Of a DNA stretch of 64,000 bases, positions 38,832 through 48,906 are shown piece after piece. A program made the position numbers and the translations under genes. Within the stretch, counting starts at the first letter, position 1. Each line of letters opens with the position of its first letter. Origin of the DNA: Chloroflexota bacterium (GTDB lineage: Bacteria > Chloroflexota > Anaerolineae > Anaerolineales > UBA11579); assembly GCA_019456165.1 (NCBI GenBank), contig VRUJ01000007.1, forward strand, positions 48,597 to 112,596, in the 5' to 3' direction. The notes beneath the pieces are model-generated. The model was not told where the DNA came from. It ran no database searches and saw only the letters and a list, made by a program, of their open reading frames with translations.

Positions 38832-39503
38832 ATGGAAGATATTATTGAGCTACGAGATGAAGTAATTCGCGTTATTGAAACCTTGAATGAGGTCATCTCA
38901 GTCAACAACGAGTTGTTTCATATTGGTTTAATCACTTCTACAGGTGGAAATATCAGCGCCAGGATTCCCGGTAGAGAAAACGAAATATGGATCACACCTA
39001 GCGGAATTTACAAAGGTAGTCTGCTTCCCGAATTGTTAACATTGATAGATATTGATGGGGAAGTGTTGGCTGGGGATTTTCCTGCTTCGAGTGAACGCTT
39101 AATGCACTGTGCGATATTAAACGAACGCCCGGAGATCGGGGCGGTAATTCACACACACGCTCCCCAGGCTGCTAACCTGGTTTTAGCTGAATTGCCTTTC
39201 CTGCCAATATCTACTGAAGCTGCTAGTATTGGAGACATACCCCGGATTCCGTTTTTCATGCCGGGCACCCCAGAACTTGGAAAAGCTGTGGTTGAAGCAT
39301 TGGGGAAAGGCGTCGCCGTGTTCATGCAGAATCACGGCCTGGTCGTAGCTGGGCGAAACCTGCGACAGGCGGCTGACTACACTCAAATAATCGAGCAGAC
39401 AGCCGAGAAAATTCTTACGTGCTATGCACTGGGGAAGGAGCCGCCAGTCCTTCCTAAAGACGTGGTTGAAGATATCCGCGGCAGTAATGAGCTCGTTGGG
39501 TAA
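38832..39503 (+). CDS. Class II aldolase/adducin-family protein
   Basis: LITSTGGNISARIPGRENEIWITPSGIYKG ... AVIHTHAPQAANL ... AVFMQNHGLVVAGRNLRQA; start among several candidates. Confidence 0.85.
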   Translation: MEDIIELRDEVIRVIETLNEVISVNNELFHIGLITSTGGNISARIPGRENEIWITPSGIYKGSLLPELLTLIDIDGEVLAGDFPASSERLMHCAILNERPEIGAVIHTHAPQAANLVLAELPFLPISTEAASIGDIPRIPFFMPGTPELGKAVVEALGKGVAVFMQNHGLVVAGRNLRQAADYTQIIEQTAEKILTCYALGKEPPVLPKDVVEDIRGSNELVG

Positions 39504-39530
39504 AGGATAAATATTATAAAAGCAAAGTTT

Positions 39531-41084
39531 TTAAGGGGCCTCGCGACGTTTTTTCCGTCTGGATCTCCGGCCGCGGCGCATCAAGCGCTCAATGAATGCG
39601 GCAAAGGTTTCCGGCTTAGGGTATTCAAGGTGAGGCCATTGTTCAAGTCCACGTGATTCTAAGACTGCATTGGCAGCGAACAAACCTGTAACGCAAGCGC
39701 GCTCAAGGAAGAATGCTGGCGTTGGGTGTCTGACCCAGTCCCCACAGCAGAAGATGTCAGTCCAAGGAGTGTTTATACTTAGATGGCGTTCTTTTGAGCC
39801 TAAACCAAATAATGTTTGGGTGGCGTCATTGCGTTCAATAATTTGGTGGATACGATGGCCGCGCAATTCCGGGAAAGCGCTTTGCACATCCGAGATGGCA
39901 CGGGTTAACAATACCGCATCGGATTGCTCTAATAATTCTGGCGGGCCGTATATATGAACCTCAATGGCGCTGCCACGAGTTGCCCTATGCCAGCGGCGGT
40001 ATTGGTCCTGGATTATGTGCAGCCAGAAGAAGTTATGAATTACGAAATCACCGCTGAAAATACCGCCCTCCGCACCTGGGGTTGGGGATTTATCAAACCA
40101 AATCCGCACCACCGCGGTTGCCATGCCCCTGGGCCAGAATAGCTCTTCTTTTGTTGCCATATCTGGACTATTTGCTACGATTTTGGACGTATTAGGCGCA
40201 TCCGTTGCCAGGACAATTTGCTTGGTTAACGAATAACCCATTATCGCAGTCTCTTCGCTTTGCCAATCGATGCGCCAACTGTCTTCCCGCTTTGTGATCT
40301 TTAAGACACGCGTACCCATTTGGATTTCACTCCCCATACTTTCAAGTTTTTGGATAAGCGGTTCGACTAGGGAGCTGCCGCCATCGGCAGGCATATATGA
40401 ATATGCCCACGAATCCCTACGCAACAAAGTGTAGAAGCGTAAGAAAGCGATGAAGCCAGATAATGGGATTTCCTCTGGTTCGGCAGCCATGCCATTGCGC
40501 GCCAGTCCGACGAAAAAAGCTCGCACCGCTGGTGACCACCTTTTTACCAAATAGCTGAGACGTAGATCTTTCAAGGGTTGATCCTCAGCAAATGGATCGA
40601 TGCCGACTCCCCAGAGAAGACTCCACCAAACCAAAGGCAGCGAGAGCCAATCGCGAATCCCTAACATACCCAAAAATCTAGGCCGCATAAACAAATTGAG
40701 GTAATGTAAGGGCGCAGGCAGGGGGCTGAAGCGAATTGCTGTTCCTACACGGGCTCTTTTTACTTTGCTTCCGCGTTTATATATCCAAGTTTCTTCAAGT
40801 GCGGGAACAAACATTGGGCGGATTTTGTGGCGAGCGAGGAGCGCCTGGAGATTGCGATAAGGTGACCAAATTCCATGGACTCCGTGTTCGCCTCGGAAGC
40901 GCCAGCCGTCGATCTCGACCTCAACTCCCCCGGATACACGGCCGCCGGCGAACTCTGGATGTGCTTCAAGTACGAGAGGTGGTATGCCGCGTTCGGCGAG
41001 GTGTATTGCGGTGGATAAACCTGCCAAACCTGCTCCAACAACGATCACTTCGGCAAGGTTATCTAGATTTTGTCTGACTGGCAT
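39531..41084 (-). CDS. FAD-dependent amine-oxidase/desaturase-like protein
   Basis: EVIVVGAGLAGLSTAIHLAERGIPPLVLEAHPEFAGGRV ... DIFCCGDWVRHPTPAFFLERACVTGLFAA. Confidence 0.85.
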   Translation of the reverse strand: MPVRQNLDNLAEVIVVGAGLAGLSTAIHLAERGIPPLVLEAHPEFAGGRVSGGVEVEIDGWRFRGEHGVHGIWSPYRNLQALLARHKIRPMFVPALEETWIYKRGSKVKRARVGTAIRFSPLPAPLHYLNLFMRPRFLGMLGIRDWLSLPLVWWSLLWGVGIDPFAEDQPLKDLRLSYLVKRWSPAVRAFFVGLARNGMAAEPEEIPLSGFIAFLRFYTLLRRDSWAYSYMPADGGSSLVEPLIQKLESMGSEIQMGTRVLKITKREDSWRIDWQSEETAIMGYSLTKQIVLATDAPNTSKIVANSPDMATKEELFWPRGMATAVVRIWFDKSPTPGAEGGIFSGDFVIHNFFWLHIIQDQYRRWHRATRGSAIEVHIYGPPELLEQSDAVLLTRAISDVQSAFPELRGHRIHQIIERNDATQTLFGLGSKERHLSINTPWTDIFCCGDWVRHPTPAFFLERACVTGLFAANAVLESRGLEQWPHLEYPKPETFAAFIERLMRRGRRSRRKKRREAP

Positions 41085-41089
41085 ATATT

Positions 41090-42175
41090 TTAGTTTCCTT
41101 GAGATCGTGAAATTTGTAAACCCCAATGTTTTTCTCCGTAATTGAGCAGCGCATTGGGTTCAAGAGCGATAGATGGAGCCAATACTCCTGACTTATTGTA
41201 ATTCGGCTGGGTCATTTGATGGGCGGCATATGCAACGATCTTTGCTGTGGTTTCGTATACTCCGCGACCTTTGATGGCAATGCTATGTGCGTTATTGTTC
41301 GTTTTAGCATCAATTTTTATCCTGAAAACAGGATTAATCTTGCCGCCAAATGGAGATGAGGGGAAGAGAGTGGAGCTGGCGAAAAGCATCAGCTTGCTTA
41401 CAGGTCCCTGTGCTATGATTGCTAATAATGGCAATAATAAAGGAGCCCAAAGACGAGCATGAGAAGGAATTGCCAACCATGCGGTTACGTTGTCAACTTG
41501 CAAATGACTGGGGATGGTGATAATTTCACTGCTGGGAAAAGAAATGAATGATTTTGAGTGGTTGTTGTGCAACTCTTTGAGGGTTTCACGGCAAGGAAGC
41601 GAACTTTTCAGTCGACCTTCTCTAAAATTAAGCCAAGATGTGCCTAAAGATCGAATTGCTGAACGGCGGGTTCCTCGGCTTGTAACGGTTCCACCAAGGG
41701 TATATTTGATATCTACTTGATGAATTCGGGAATCCGTGTCTCTTGCCAAGAGTGAAGCTGCGCAATCAGCTAAGGTCACTTCTAAGCCGCAAGCGGGGAT
41801 TATGGCCGCATTATTTTTCTCGGCCAATTCGTTATAGCTTTGGACCCGGTATACATAACCAAGTTCGTTGGTAATGTCAAGGTAGTGGACACCGCGCAGC
41901 GCAGCTCGGGCTAATACAGGTTCGCCCATGTCGGTGAATGGGCCAACACAGTTGATCACTACTTGTGTGCCTTCAAATAAAAGTTCTAGGGAACTGGGGT
42001 CATCTGCGTCTGCAACCACATAAGGAATATGTCGTGGAAAGGAGCTGGATAAGGCGGCAAGTTTTTCTTCAGAGCGTCCGGCCATTCTGAGTCTGTCTGA
42101 CGATAGTTTAAAACGAGAAAGTTCTTCTATGATCAAACGACCTGTGTAACCTGTGGCTCCAAAGACGGTAATCAT
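41090..42175 (-). CDS. Saccharopine dehydrogenase-like NAD(P)-binding protein
   Basis: MITVFGATGYTGRLIIEELSRF ... VVINCVGPFTDMGEPVLARAALRGVHYLDITNE. Confidence 0.85.
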   Translation of the reverse strand: MITVFGATGYTGRLIIEELSRFKLSSDRLRMAGRSEEKLAALSSSFPRHIPYVVADADDPSSLELLFEGTQVVINCVGPFTDMGEPVLARAALRGVHYLDITNELGYVYRVQSYNELAEKNNAAIIPACGLEVTLADCAASLLARDTDSRIHQVDIKYTLGGTVTSRGTRRSAIRSLGTSWLNFREGRLKSSLPCRETLKELHNNHSKSFISFPSSEIITIPSHLQVDNVTAWLAIPSHARLWAPLLLPLLAIIAQGPVSKLMLFASSTLFPSSPFGGKINPVFRIKIDAKTNNNAHSIAIKGRGVYETTAKIVAYAAHQMTQPNYNKSGVLAPSIALEPNALLNYGEKHWGLQISRSQGN

Positions 42176-42186
42176 TGATGAGTTCT

Positions 42187-43257
42187 CTAGCCGGGTGAAT
42201 AGGTTGAAAGTTTTGCTTTGCGACTAGAAGGGAAGAGCAACAACTCGCGTAAATGAGAAAAAGGGCGGGCTTGCATGAGAGATGGTTCGGCGAAACATTG
42301 TTGAAAGCAGCTTGTACAAACCCTTGGAGGGGGGCCGAATTGATCGTATGCAATATTCAATGCCTCTTCCCATGAGTTAACCTCTAATAGATTACAGGGA
42401 CGCCCCCCATGTGTGCCGTTCTCTTTCTCAATTGGTCGGCAGGGATAAATCAGATCTCCATTAGGCATCACCCTGGGAACCAAGGATGGGTAGCATTGAA
42501 ATGGGTTGAAATCCTCCAAAGTTTTGAGATATGCATAGCTTCCTAAAATTGGCGCACCGCGTTTTTTTAGCTCTTGAAGTTTAGCGATAAATAATTTAAA
42601 CTCTGAGGAAATTAGCAATTCGTACCGCGGCCAATTATTAACTGCCTGGGGAGAGAACGAAATGATGAGATTATGTTCCAAGCAAAATTCTAAGAGTTGC
42701 TCTGCTTCTGAGATTGTCTCTGGAGTAAGCACACAATTAATGATCATCACGAAACCGAGTTCTCCCTGACGCTTAGAGTAATGTTTTATGTTATCGATTA
42801 TCTTCTCTGTAATTTTAGAGGAAGCATTTGTCACTGATTGTAATGAAGCTTGATCGGAACTTTCCAGGCTAATGACCAGACGATCAATATAGACTAATAA
42901 GGATTCGTGCTGATCTAACAATGACCCGTTTGATAAGATTGAGATGGATTCGAAACCTAAATCTAATTTAGCTTTGGCTACCAGTTCATCAATTTGAGGA
43001 TACAGCATTGGCTCTCCTCCAGTGAAAACAATGTTATCGGTTGCCTGGCGGATGATCTCCATCACCCGCATAGAATCTTTGAGGGGCAGGGGAGGCGGCA
43101 GTTGTGAATTCAAGCGAGCGCCAAAATCCTCGCAATAGAAACAATTCAGATTGCAAGCTGAGGTGATATGAAAAGTTACCACCAAGGGGTTGAGGATTTG
43201 GTCGTGGCGTGCCAGTTTGACTAAATTTTTAATATAATTTTTATCAGAAGCGCGCAT
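42187..43257 (-). CDS. Radical SAM protein with SPASM-like C-terminus
   Basis: SACNLNCFYCEDFGA, NIVFTGGEPMLYP, C-term YPCRPI...CTSCFQQCF. Confidence 0.85.
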   Translation of the reverse strand: MRASDKNYIKNLVKLARHDQILNPLVVTFHITSACNLNCFYCEDFGARLNSQLPPPLPLKDSMRVMEIIRQATDNIVFTGGEPMLYPQIDELVAKAKLDLGFESISILSNGSLLDQHESLLVYIDRLVISLESSDQASLQSVTNASSKITEKIIDNIKHYSKRQGELGFVMIINCVLTPETISEAEQLLEFCLEHNLIISFSPQAVNNWPRYELLISSEFKLFIAKLQELKKRGAPILGSYAYLKTLEDFNPFQCYPSLVPRVMPNGDLIYPCRPIEKENGTHGGRPCNLLEVNSWEEALNIAYDQFGPPPRVCTSCFQQCFAEPSLMQARPFSHLRELLLFPSSRKAKLSTYSPG

Positions 43258-43451
43258 AGGTTTTTCGGTTTTATTTAAAACTAGAGATTGCGCATAGCCA
43301 TGAAATCAACGATTTTACCTGAAATTTCTCCAATGTATTTTATGATATCTAAAGGTTGGACAAGATCAACATTGCATGACAGATTTCGCGACATTAAAGA
43401 ATAGATGAGTTAATAATGATTGATGTTTAACCTAGCTTCGTAATTATCTAC

Positions 43452-43488
43452 TAAAAAGACCTGGATGGCAAATCATCCAGGTCTTTCT
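43452..43488. terminator. Inverted-repeat terminator next to tRNA-Asp
   Basis: AAAGACCTGGATG-GCAAAT-CATCCAGGTCTTTCTTTT. Confidence 0.8.
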
Positions 43489-43493
43489 TTTGG

Positions 43494-43567
43494 CGGTCCC
43501 GACGAGATTCGAACTCGCGATCTCCGCCTTGACAGGGCGGCGTGTTAAGCCACTACACTACGGGACC
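43494..43567 (-). tRNA. tRNA-Asp (anticodon GTC); CCA encoded at 43493-43491
   Basis: GGTCCCG...CCGCC-CTGTCAA-GGCGG...GTTCGAATCTC...CGGGACC-G-CCA cloverleaf. Confidence 0.93.
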
Positions 43568-43733
43568 AAAGTGCGCAGCAGTGTACCATACGGGAGAATT
43601 AGCGTCAAGTTTTGGAAAAATATATTACCACAATCAACAATCTTTATCACCCAATTTTCTGGATATTATTAGAATTTCTTCCTCTTGCTCTAATCAAAAC
43701 GCGTGGTTATACTAGACTATATTTGAGGTATCA

Positions 43734-45971
43734 ATGCGTATTGAGAATATTGTCGAAACCTTATCGGAGAAATACGATCAAGCGGATCACGAACTGATCC
43801 TTCGGGCTTATCGTGTTGCATCAAAAGCACATAAGCGTCAGAAGCGCGCCTCTGGGGAGCCATACATCAATCACTGTATCGCCGTTGCAGCTATCCTAGG
43901 AGAAATGCATGTCCCGCCAGCAGTTATCGTAGCGGGATTATTGCATGATACCGTAGAAGATACAAAGACCACTCTTGAAGATATCGAGCGAGATTTTGGA
44001 GGCGAGGTAGCAAGTTTGGTTGATGGGGTTACAAAGCTTACACAATTACCTCGAGTTTCACGTGGAGATCAGCGCTCGAATGGAAAACCGGAGAAAGCCG
44101 GAAAGGGCAAATTATCCAGCAGAAAGACCACAGTTCGAGATAATGAATCTGGTACCTCAACCAAAAGCCGGCGTGCGGATTTGGCTTCCGAAACATTGCG
44201 AAAAACCTTTATGGCGATGGGTGAAGATGTTCGCGTTGTATTGATAAAACTAGCTGACCGCTTGCACAATATGCGCACGCTTGGCCATGTTCCTCAAGAT
44301 AAACGCGTTCGCGTTGCTCGCGAAACGCTTGATATTTTTGCACCTTTGGCTAGCCGTTTGGGTATCTGGCAAATGAAATGGGAGTTGGAGGATTTATCAT
44401 TCCGCTATGTAGACCCAGAGACTTACAAAGAAATCGCTGAAAATTTAGCCTCCCGGCGATCTGAGCGTGAACGCCAGATGTTAGAAATAGTCAGTGCCTT
44501 AGATACACTTTTTAATCAAAATAATATCAAAGTGGATATTTCAGGCCGCCCCAAACATATATATTCTATTTTTCGAAAAATGATGCGTAAAGGGGTTCCA
44601 TTTGACATGGTTCACGATGTCCGCGCCGTGCGGATAGCGGTTGAGGATATTCCTTCTTGCTATACAGTACTAGGGATAATTCATACGCATTGGAGTCCTA
44701 TCCCAGGGGAATTTGATGACTACATTGCTTCTCCAAAAGATAATTTTTACCAATCTTTACATACCGCTGTCATTTACGATGATGGAAAAACTTTAGAAGT
44801 CCAAATTAGAACACCGGACATGCATCAAAGTGCCGAGTATGGAATCGCTGCTCATTGGCGTTATAAAGAAGGAGTGGCCAGAGACGAAGATTATGAGCGA
44901 CGCATTGTTTGGCTAAGACAGATAATGGAATGGATGCAAGATGTTGAGGATGCCGCTGAGTTTGTAGATAGTATGAAATCGGACGTTTTCAGCGATCGAG
45001 TTTACGCGTTCACACCGCTAGGGGATATCATTGATTTACCGGTAGGGTCTACGCCTATTGATTTTGCCTATCACGTGCATACCGAGATTGGTCATAGGTG
45101 TCGTGGGGCGAAAGTGAACGGTAAATTAGTTTCCCTGGATTACCAACTTCAGACCGGTGATCAAGTGGAAATCTTGACTGCAAAACGGGGAGGCCCAAGC
45201 CGGGATTGGTTGAATCCGAATCTTAAATTAATCAATACTCAGAGAGCGCGTTCAAAAGCACGTCGCTGGTTCAAATTACAAGACCGGAAACAAAATGTTA
45301 GTTTAGGGAAACAGCAACTGGACCGTGAGCTGCGCAGATTAAGTCTTACTGATGTTGATTTGGGGTCTTTGGCAAAAGACCTAAATTTGCGCAACGTAAA
45401 CGAAATGTATATGTCAATTGGGATTGGGGATCTTTCCTTAGGCGGGATAATTAACCAGCTTACATTAGAAGAAAAAATATTAGATGAATTTACTTTCGAG
45501 ACTGAGGACACTGAAGCTGCACCGGTAATTGATGATTCGATTACGATCCAAGGATTAAAAGGATTGATGACTACAATGGCTAAATGTTGTAAACCAGCGC
45601 CTGGGGATGAAATCATTGGTTATATAACACGAGGTAGAGGAGCAACAATCCATCGCCAGGATTGCCCCAACGTACTCCGGGTGCGTGACCGCGAACGTTT
45701 GGCCCAGGTCTCTTGGGGAGAATCGAAGCATACTTATCCAGTTGCCGTAAGAATCAAAGCATATGATAGGGATGGTCTTTTGCGAGACGTTTCAACATTG
45801 ATCTCAGAAGAGAGGATTAATATGCGTAATGTGAATATCACTGTCCGGCAGAGTCAGGCCGTATTCGACTTGATTCTGGAAGTAGGGAATATCAACCAAT
45901 TGAGCCGAGTGCTAACCAGGGTGGAATCACTCCCTAATGTGATGGAAGCCAGGCGAGTGAAACCAGGATAA
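43734..45971 (+). CDS. RelA/SpoT (p)ppGpp synthetase/hydrolase
   Basis: HD domain GLLHDTVEDTKTTLEDIE, synthetase, TGS AFTPLGDIIDLPVGSTPIDFAYHVHTEIGHRC, ACT domain. Confidence 0.93.
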   Translation: MRIENIVETLSEKYDQADHELILRAYRVASKAHKRQKRASGEPYINHCIAVAAILGEMHVPPAVIVAGLLHDTVEDTKTTLEDIERDFGGEVASLVDGVTKLTQLPRVSRGDQRSNGKPEKAGKGKLSSRKTTVRDNESGTSTKSRRADLASETLRKTFMAMGEDVRVVLIKLADRLHNMRTLGHVPQDKRVRVARETLDIFAPLASRLGIWQMKWELEDLSFRYVDPETYKEIAENLASRRSERERQMLEIVSALDTLFNQNNIKVDISGRPKHIYSIFRKMMRKGVPFDMVHDVRAVRIAVEDIPSCYTVLGIIHTHWSPIPGEFDDYIASPKDNFYQSLHTAVIYDDGKTLEVQIRTPDMHQSAEYGIAAHWRYKEGVARDEDYERRIVWLRQIMEWMQDVEDAAEFVDSMKSDVFSDRVYAFTPLGDIIDLPVGSTPIDFAYHVHTEIGHRCRGAKVNGKLVSLDYQLQTGDQVEILTAKRGGPSRDWLNPNLKLINTQRARSKARRWFKLQDRKQNVSLGKQQLDRELRRLSLTDVDLGSLAKDLNLRNVNEMYMSIGIGDLSLGGIINQLTLEEKILDEFTFETEDTEAAPVIDDSITIQGLKGLMTTMAKCCKPAPGDEIIGYITRGRGATIHRQDCPNVLRVRDRERLAQVSWGESKHTYPVAVRIKAYDRDGLLRDVSTLISEERINMRNVNITVRQSQAVFDLILEVGNINQLSRVLTRVESLPNVMEARRVKPG

Positions 45972-46012
45972 TTTTTATATTATAAAACTGTCAAAGGATT
46001 GAAAATCGTCTT

Positions 46013-47251
46013 ATGCTTAGCGTATCTGAAGCTCAGAGAAAACTATTAGAAACTCTAATACCTGTCGAAACAGAGATCACAACCTTAACGCAAGCTGCGG
46101 GAAAAGTATTGGGCGAAGCGATTGTGGCTGATTTAGATTACCCTCCTTTTTCAAATTCAAGCATGGATGGATTTGCTGTTAAGGCCGCAGATCTCAGAGG
46201 TGCAAGCACGAATCGGCCTAAGAACTTGAAAGTTGTGGATGACCTTGCGGCAGGTTATATTGCTGGTGTAAGTTTAAAAGAAGGGGAGGCAATCCGGATC
46301 ATGACCGGCGCTCCAGTACCAAAAGGTGCAGATACAGTAATACCAGTTGAAATGACTGATTTCAACACACGAGATAGCGGCTCTCCTCTACCTGGCAGCG
46401 TGAATGTGTTTCAATCCGTGGAATATGGCAGTTTTGTGCGCCAAGAGGGAGAAGATTTTCAAAAAGGCACATCCTTAATTTCTCCTGGGCATCGTTTACG
46501 ACCGCAGGAAATTGGTCTTCTGGCTATGCTAGGAAAACAAGAAATAGTTACATACCGAGTTCCAAGAGTTGGCTTGTTCTCAACAGGGGATGAGCTTTTA
46601 CCATTGGATGCAAATTTAGAACCTGGAAAAATCAGAGAAACTAATTCCTATACCTTAGGCGGATTAGTTGCAAGTTGTGGGGCAGAACCAATCTATCTGG
46701 GAATAGCAAAAGATCGACAGGATGCGGTTAAAAATTTATTGGATGACGCAATTGCAAAGGGTGTAGATTTAATCGTTTCCTCTGCTGGGGTGAGTGTCGG
46801 GGCTTTTGATTTTGTCCGTAAAGTGATTGAGAAATTTGGAAAACTTGGTTTTTGGAAAGTCAACATGCGGCCAGGCAAACCAATCGCCTTTGGAAGTTAC
46901 CAGCAGGTTCCATTTGTGGGGCTGCCGGGGAATCCGGTTTCCGCTTTTGTAGGGTTTGAGGTATTTTTACGTCCAGCTTTATATTTGCTGGCTGGATTAA
47001 AAGATTGGTCTCGAAAAGTCCAAAAGGTCAGGCTGTTGGAACCAATTGAATCGGATGGCCGGGAAAGCTATTTGAGGGCGATAATTACATTCAAAGATGG
47101 CGAATGGGTTGCAAGACCGTTAAGGAGCCAAAGTTCTGGAAATCTATTTTCATTAACGCAATCGGATGGATTGATTGTTTTGCCTGCAGAAGAAAGCAAT
47201 TTGCAAGCCGGGGCAGAGATTGATGCGTGGTATTTCTCATTTGTCCCTTGA
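46013..47251 (+). CDS. moeA: Molybdopterin molybdenumtransferase
   Basis: DLDYPPFSNSSMDGFAVKAAD, IMTGAPVPKGADTVIPVE, GLFSTGDELLP, GKPIAFG...GLPGNPVSAFV. Confidence 0.93.
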   Translation: MLSVSEAQRKLLETLIPVETEITTLTQAAGKVLGEAIVADLDYPPFSNSSMDGFAVKAADLRGASTNRPKNLKVVDDLAAGYIAGVSLKEGEAIRIMTGAPVPKGADTVIPVEMTDFNTRDSGSPLPGSVNVFQSVEYGSFVRQEGEDFQKGTSLISPGHRLRPQEIGLLAMLGKQEIVTYRVPRVGLFSTGDELLPLDANLEPGKIRETNSYTLGGLVASCGAEPIYLGIAKDRQDAVKNLLDDAIAKGVDLIVSSAGVSVGAFDFVRKVIEKFGKLGFWKVNMRPGKPIAFGSYQQVPFVGLPGNPVSAFVGFEVFLRPALYLLAGLKDWSRKVQKVRLLEPIESDGRESYLRAIITFKDGEWVARPLRSQSSGNLFSLTQSDGLIVLPAEESNLQAGAEIDAWYFSFVP

Positions 47252-47293
47252 TAAATATTGTGATATTGGCTATTATTTGAGTTAGACTTAGAC

Positions 47294-47527
47294 ATGCCTA
47301 GAATAAAATGTCACTATGAGAATTGTAAATTTTTGGATGTCAGCTACTGCAGCGCGCCAAAAGTTGAAATAGATCCCTTCGATGGGTGTATGACCTATGA
47401 AGAGGTAGGCGCTCTTGTCCGCGAGGGAGTGATTGAGGATGATGGGGATACTTTAGAAGATGGATGGGAGGATATGGGGTTTGAAGACGATGATGATTTC
47501 TGGCTGGATGATGACGATGAATCGTAA
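47294..47527 (+). CDS. Small Cys-containing protein with very acidic C-terminus
   Basis: MPRIKCHYENCKFLDVSYCSAPKVEI...GFEDDDDFWLDDDDES. Confidence 0.6.
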   Translation: MPRIKCHYENCKFLDVSYCSAPKVEIDPFDGCMTYEEVGALVREGVIEDDGDTLEDGWEDMGFEDDDDFWLDDDDES

Positions 47528-47652
47528 TTTGTCTGCCTGAGAAGTTGCCGAAGATTTATATTCAGAAATTACATACTAATATTATTTATCGCTGTATAAT
47601 TAGCAATAATCATTTGTAAAGGAATTAATCAAGTTAAGCGTTTTACAAAATC

Positions 47653-48432
47653 ATGGCAAATAACGATGAATCAACCACACAGGATTTACGCAAAGCTCTC
47701 GACCTATTAAAGGCGGGTAATTCTAAGGCGGCTAGGCCAATCCTGGTCCGATTGCTCAAAACCCACCCAGAACTTGAACAGGGTTGGTATATGCTGAGTT
47801 TTACTGTGCAGGATTCGCGCAAACAGATTTACGCGCTTGAACAGGTTTTGAATCTCAATCCTGAAAACGAGAAGGCTAGAGAGAGGCTGGCAAAGATTTC
47901 CGGGGATGCTGAACTCGAGGCTGAAGCGCAACCGGCGGTCGATAGCTCCAACCTTTTGGACGAACGCATGGGCTCCTTTGGCGGTTCGGATAATGCAGCT
48001 GAGGAGTCAGTATCTTCTGAGCCAGATTTGGAAACAGATCAAGTAACTGAAATACCTCCATTCAAACCTCCTGCCAGGCCAATAGAAGAAGAGCCGATAA
48101 CAACGCCAACTGATGACTACAGCTTCGAGGAAAAACCCAGCCGTAGGAGATTATTAATTCTTCTGTTATTGATCGTGGTGGTTGTGGGTGGAAGCGCCGT
48201 GGTCTATTTTGGCAGAAATCTAATATCATCAGATGTTGTTAGCCCAGAAGGTGACGAAACGTCAGCGCCTGTGGCCACACCAACTGAGGAACCAACTGAG
48301 AGAGGGGTCAGGCAGCTTGCTCCCACGTGGACGCCCACAGTTACGCCTCTGCCCACACAAACTCAAACACCGACAAGCACTTCAACTCCATTGCCTACAT
48401 TAGCGCCTATAACTGGGGTGCCAGAAACCTAA
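47653..48432 (+). CDS. TPR-like membrane protein with Thr/Pro-rich C-terminal tail
   Basis: TPR-like LLKAGNSKAARPILVRLLKTHPELEQGWYMLSF, TM RRRLLILLLLIVVVVGGSAVVYF, tail APTWTPTVTPLPTQTQTPTSTSTPLPTLAP. Confidence 0.65.
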   Translation: MANNDESTTQDLRKALDLLKAGNSKAARPILVRLLKTHPELEQGWYMLSFTVQDSRKQIYALEQVLNLNPENEKARERLAKISGDAELEAEAQPAVDSSNLLDERMGSFGGSDNAAEESVSSEPDLETDQVTEIPPFKPPARPIEEEPITTPTDDYSFEEKPSRRRLLILLLLIVVVVGGSAVVYFGRNLISSDVVSPEGDETSAPVATPTEEPTERGVRQLAPTWTPTVTPLPTQTQTPTSTSTPLPTLAPITGVPET

Positions 48433-48539
48433 CAATTTAGAAATTTTGAAAAAGCTTCGTTTCCCTTGATGGGATTCATAACATCATTTGAGATTTTGTT
48501 GACAAAAGATAAGGGGCATAGTAAACTTTTTTTATTATT

Positions 48540-48611
48540 GGCGAGGTAGCTCAACGGTAGAGCAGTGGACTCATAAGCCATTGGTTGTGGGTTCGATTCC
48601 CGCCCTCGCCA
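48540..48611 (+). tRNA. tRNA-Met (anticodon CAT; tRNA-Ile2 cannot be excluded by eye)
   Basis: GGCGAGG...CTCATAA anticodon loop...GGTTCGATTCCC...CCTCGCC-A cloverleaf. Confidence 0.9.
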
Positions 48612-48640
48612 CTAAGAGAATCGTTTTTAAAAACCAAACG

Positions 48641-48668
48641 AAAACCCGTGAGAGTCACGGGTTTTTTC
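48641..48668 (+). terminator. Rho-independent terminator after tRNA-Met
   Basis: AAAACCCGTGA-GAG-TCACGGGTTTTTT. Confidence 0.85.
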
Positions 48669-48906
48669 TTTTTACTCAAAATTGATTCTTTTGGATTTAC
48701 CTTATAAACAAGTGGAAATACCCGCTACCATCCCCAATAATTTTTGTTTAATAAAACCTATTTGTTGTAAATTGGATAATTGGGGAGCAGCCAATACTTT
48801 CCAATTGTATCCCAACGTTAATTCTTCCCGTATCCAGTAAAATTTCAAGTACTGGATTCTACAAATTGTATTTAATGCTCGATTGGTTTACTAAAGGGCA
48901 AAATTA

